Source: Blastocatellia bacterium (GTDB lineage: Bacteria; Acidobacteriota; Blastocatellia; Chloracidobacteriales; Chloracidobacteriaceae). Taken from it: a stretch of 64,000 nt of DNA. The stretch is taken from assembly GCA_019695185.1 (NCBI GenBank), contig JAIBAN010000031.1, positions 1 through 64,000 on the forward strand, written 5' to 3'. The translations under genes and the position numbers were made by a program. This document shows, in pieces, positions 61,423-64,000 of the stretch (position 1 is the first letter of the stretch; every line of letters begins with the position of its first letter). Below the pieces are notes generated by a model. The model was given only the letters and a program-made list of their open reading frames with translations. It did no database searches and was not told where the DNA came from.

Positions 61423-63504
61423 TCATTCCTGTTTGTCGGTTGGAAACGGCTCATCGAGCAGGTAGTGATTGAGCCAGGCCATTTCCGCCCGGATTTTTGT
61501 CTTTTTATGGGAAGGTTTGCGAAAGAGATGGCCCTCTCCCGGAAAGACCAGTAATTCCGCCGGGACCCCCAGCCGCACCAACGTGCGATAGAGTTCCTGT
61601 GATTGGCCGAGCGGAACGCGTCGGTCGGCTCCGCCTGCCACAATCAAAGTTGGAGTCCGGATGGCGGCAGCTTTCGAGGCAGCGGATTCCTCCCAGTAGT
61701 TTTTCAGGTCTTCCCACGGGGCTTTCCCCAGGTTGCGGACATCGTTCTGAATAAAATTGTCAGCCGTGCCAAAGTAGGAAATGTCATTCCAAATCCCGGC
61801 CCCGGAGCAGGCAACTTTGAAACGGTTGGTGCGGGTCACCAGACAGTTGGTCATCAGTCCGCCGTAGCTGTAGCCCATCACCCCCAGCCGGTTGGAATCA
61901 GCCCAACCGGACGATACCAGAAAATCAACCCCCGTCATCACATCCGCTGCCGGGCGCGAGCAGGAATAACCTTCCAGGGCATTCAGAAATTTATCCCCTT
62001 GCCCGATGCCGCCGCGATAGTTCGGCTCCAACACCAGATACCCGGACGAAGCCAGCAGTGCCGGATAGTACAAAGCCGAAGAGGTATCAAGCGTGATGGA
62101 TTCCGTGCGGAGCGACCAGGGACCACCGTGAATATCCACCACCAGCGGCAGATTTTTGTTTCCCCGTTTGCCCGGTGGCCAGTACAGCACGCCTTCAATC
62201 GTATCGCCTTCGCCATTGGGCCAGGAAATCACCTGGGTTTCCGGCATCGGAATCTGTTTCAGGTCGGCGTTGAATTCGGTCATTTGTACCGGAGCCGAAC
62301 GCTTTTCCAGGCCCTGCATGACAAAGAGTTCCTGAAATGAAGTCTGGTCGGCCCTGACAAAAGCGGTGGTCTGGCCGTCCTTGGAGGTTGAAACCAATGA
62401 AATTTTCCCCCGCGTGCTACTTACCGAACTGGTTTGATGAAGATTTGGCATCACTTGATAGAGATTGACGGCAGTGGAAAGCGCCCCGCACACAAGCAAC
62501 TTTTGATTGGGCAGCGGGGTGAACTCCATGACTCCGCCTGAAAAATCAGAAGTCACAAATTCCAGTTGGCCGTCCGTCAGAGCAATTTTAACCAGCCGTG
62601 GCTGGGTGTAGGTGGTTCGTTTGGCTGTAAAATCCCCGATGGTGGTGGCATACAGCGCCCCATCCGCTCCCCATTTGAGACTGCCCTCAAGCACGAAATT
62701 TTTCGTCACCTGACGCGCTTTGGATTTCCCCTCCAGCGAAAGCAAAAACACCTCTGTTTCCTGCCAGCCCAAGGTTCCAAACGTATCACTCCCAGTGGTG
62801 ACACAGGCCACCCGTTTTCCTTCCGGAGCCAGCGCAAATTCGCTGACCAGAGCCTCGACCGAGGCCAGTTCCTTGGCGCTGGGCTGGGAAAAATCCTTGC
62901 TTGCAATCCGGTAAAAGGTGGTTTGAAATTGCTGCGGACTGTACCGCTGCACATCACCATAAAAATCCCGTAACTGCTGTTCGCGGCGGGCACCCTCCGA
63001 TTGCCGGGAGCAAAACACAATCCCGCTCCCGTCCGGCAGCCACTCATAATCACCCACTCCGTTTTTGGATTCAGACACCAACTGCGGCTCGCCGCCTTTC
63101 ATGTCGAAAACAAAGAGTTGCTGCCCGGCGGCAGGCTTGCGGGTTGAGAGACAGGCCAGGAAGCGCCCGTCCGCTGACCATTGCAGATTGGAATAACTGG
63201 CATCCTCAGAGGTCAACCGCCGGATTTCCTTCCTGGTGCCGTCGGCCTCCAGGTCTATTTTCCACAAAGCGACCTCTTCCGCATCTTTGGTGAAATTGTC
63301 TTTCACCGTGGCAACGACAACATGGCGGCCATTGGGCGAAACCGCTACTTCGCGGAAACAGGTCTGTTCCAGGAAAGCCTGCACGTCATAACTGTTTCGC
63401 GCTTCGGCTGCGACCGGTTGGAGGCTCGGTTTTCCACCCCAGCCACAGACCATCAACCCACACACCAGAACAAGTCCAATCATCCGATTCCGTAATTTGT
63501 GCAT
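61423..63504 (-). CDS. Secreted S9-family prolyl oligopeptidase-like peptidase
   Basis: A 693-residue serine peptidase. The ATG at 63502-63504 follows AAGGA by 8 bp and starts a signal peptide (NRMIGLVLVCGLMVCGWGG). Residues about 45-400 are a beta-propeller (SNLQWSADGRFLACLSTRKP). The catalytic alpha/beta-hydrolase domain has PLVVDIHGGPWSL, the nucleophile in VMGYSYGGLMTNCL, GGADRRVPLGQSQE (Asp) and FPGEGHLFRK (His). It would trim small peptides in the periplasm. It precedes dapB with 7 bp spacing. Confidence 0.93.
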   Translation of the reverse strand: MHKLRNRMIGLVLVCGLMVCGWGGKPSLQPVAAEARNSYDVQAFLEQTCFREVAVSPNGRHVVVATVKDNFTKDAEEVALWKIDLEADGTRKEIRRLTSEDASYSNLQWSADGRFLACLSTRKPAAGQQLFVFDMKGGEPQLVSESKNGVGDYEWLPDGSGIVFCSRQSEGARREQQLRDFYGDVQRYSPQQFQTTFYRIASKDFSQPSAKELASVEALVSEFALAPEGKRVACVTTGSDTFGTLGWQETEVFLLSLEGKSKARQVTKNFVLEGSLKWGADGALYATTIGDFTAKRTTYTQPRLVKIALTDGQLEFVTSDFSGGVMEFTPLPNQKLLVCGALSTAVNLYQVMPNLHQTSSVSSTRGKISLVSTSKDGQTTAFVRADQTSFQELFVMQGLEKRSAPVQMTEFNADLKQIPMPETQVISWPNGEGDTIEGVLYWPPGKRGNKNLPLVVDIHGGPWSLRTESITLDTSSALYYPALLASSGYLVLEPNYRGGIGQGDKFLNALEGYSCSRPAADVMTGVDFLVSSGWADSNRLGVMGYSYGGLMTNCLVTRTNRFKVACSGAGIWNDISYFGTADNFIQNDVRNLGKAPWEDLKNYWEESAASKAAAIRTPTLIVAGGADRRVPLGQSQELYRTLVRLGVPAELLVFPGEGHLFRKPSHKKTKIRAEMAWLNHYLLDEPFPTDKQE

Positions 63505-63515
63505 GCCCACAATCC

Positions 63516-64000
63516 TTATTTGAGAAAAAGCACATCACTTCCGATGGTGAAAAACAAAATCACACTGACAAAAGCGTTGGTGGTGAAGAAAGCGGCATTC
63601 ATCCGCGAGAGGTCCGTCGGTTTCACCAGACTGTGCTGATAGACCAGCAGTCCGGCGGTGGCAATCACGCCGAGCAGTCCCAGAAGGTGCAGATTTGCCA
63701 GATAAAAGAACACCACCAGCACCGTAAACATCAAAGCGTGCAGGACCCGCGCCAACCGGAGCGCCCCCACAACACCCAGCCGTTTGGGAATCGAGTGCAG
63801 TTCCGGATGGTCCCGGTCAAATTCATAATCCTGGCAGGCATACATCACGTCAAAACCGGAAGTCCAGAGCAGCACCGCCAGCGAGAGCAGCACCGGCAGG
63901 GTGGCAAATTTCCCCTGCACGGCAATCCAGGCCGCCGTGGGCGAAATGGCCAGACACCAGCCAAGCACAAAATGCGAGAACGAGGTGAACCGCTTGGTCA
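63516..64000 (-). CDS. UbiA-family polyprenyltransferase (partial, 5' end outside window)
   Basis: An integral membrane prenyltransferase of quinone synthesis. The visible part covers the C-terminal two-thirds: [20 protein letters not shown] at the window edge, then the second Asp-rich motif region [20 protein letters not shown] followed by IPKRLG, and further helices. This pattern fits the 4-hydroxybenzoate polyprenyltransferase/MqnP group acting in ubiquinone or futalosine menaquinone synthesis; the branch cannot be decided from this fragment. The N-terminal part is missing because of the window edge. It is upstream of the S9 gene by 11 bp. Confidence 0.88.
   Translation of the reverse strand, partial: TKRFTSFSHFVLGWCLAISPTAAWIAVQGKFATLPVLLSLAVLLWTSGFDVMYACQDYEFDRDHPELHSIPKRLGVVGALRLARVLHALMFTVLVVFFYLANLHLLGLLGVIATAGLLVYQHSLVKPTDLSRMNAAFFTTNAFVSVILFFTIGSDVLFLK

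Overview
The window looks like chromosomal DNA from a Gram-negative, protease-rich soil or water bacterium, most likely an Acidobacteriota member (Blastocatellia-like). This is an inference from the gene repertoire: a TonB-dependent receptor with an N-terminal carboxypeptidase-regulatory domain, a secreted sedolisin, M61 and S9 peptidases, a DUF4388/J-domain protein, two-component propeller kinases and a dockerin-tailed YVTN propeller. There is no rRNA, CRISPR array, prophage or insertion sequence. The only RNA gene I can support is a selenocysteine tRNA whose sequence forms the end of the M61 peptidase reading frame.

Layout: 1-3131 nuoH-nuoD-nuoC (minus strand, nuoC with a duplicated Lys/Ala-rich extension); 3418-5679 DoxX-like protein, secreted phosphoesterase, glycine-zipper protein; 5971-7964 M61 peptidase and tRNA-Sec; 7989-12120 NhaR-type regulator, unknown protein, TerC/Alx, arginase; 12227-16192 a secreted 12-TPR CHAT protease; 16607-21014 CBS protein, serine hydrolase, small protein, NarL-type regulator, GNAT; 21315-27528 propeller histidine kinase, hybrid kinase and a Cys-phosphatase; 27566-32857 dockerin-tailed propeller and sedolisin; 32976-34296 TetR regulator and an F420-reductase-like oxidoreductase sharing an operator motif; 34339-42028 RpiR regulator, TonB receptor, YfcC transporter and secreted cyanophycinase, divergent from an isoaspartyl peptidase (a probable cyanophycin or beta-Asp-Arg utilisation locus; arginase at 11182 could act downstream); 42328-46759 small repeat protein, CheY-like regulator, cytochrome/beta-barrel fusion, DUF4388-DnaJ-TPR protein; 47164-51081 nitrilase, frameshifted nitroreductase, XerC-type recombinase, CHAD protein; 51311-58983 OppD, GspF-like protein, BrkB, Nudix-MBL fusion, BirA, unknown protein, NadC, thioredoxin; 59261-64000 citrate-lyase-like SucC, DapB, S9 peptidase, partial UbiA-type prenyltransferase.

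The most striking feature is not a gene. About seventeen intergenic gaps hold two short tandem arrays in inverted orientation around a unique spacer of roughly 20-120 bp. The units are mostly 7 bp (GGACTGA, TTGAGAA, TTCAGGG, TTGAGTT), sometimes 8, 9 or 26 bp. Both arms of one element use the same unit, but different elements use different units. The G-rich arm is always the 5' arm. It typically follows a stop codon or even supplies it (DoxX-like gene, dapB), and the complementary arm often lies just before the next start codon, where no Shine-Dalgarno sequence is seen. Related heptamer arrays also occur in frame inside the CHAT gene and over the start of the NarL-type regulator. I regard this as the best candidate for an undescribed system in the window.
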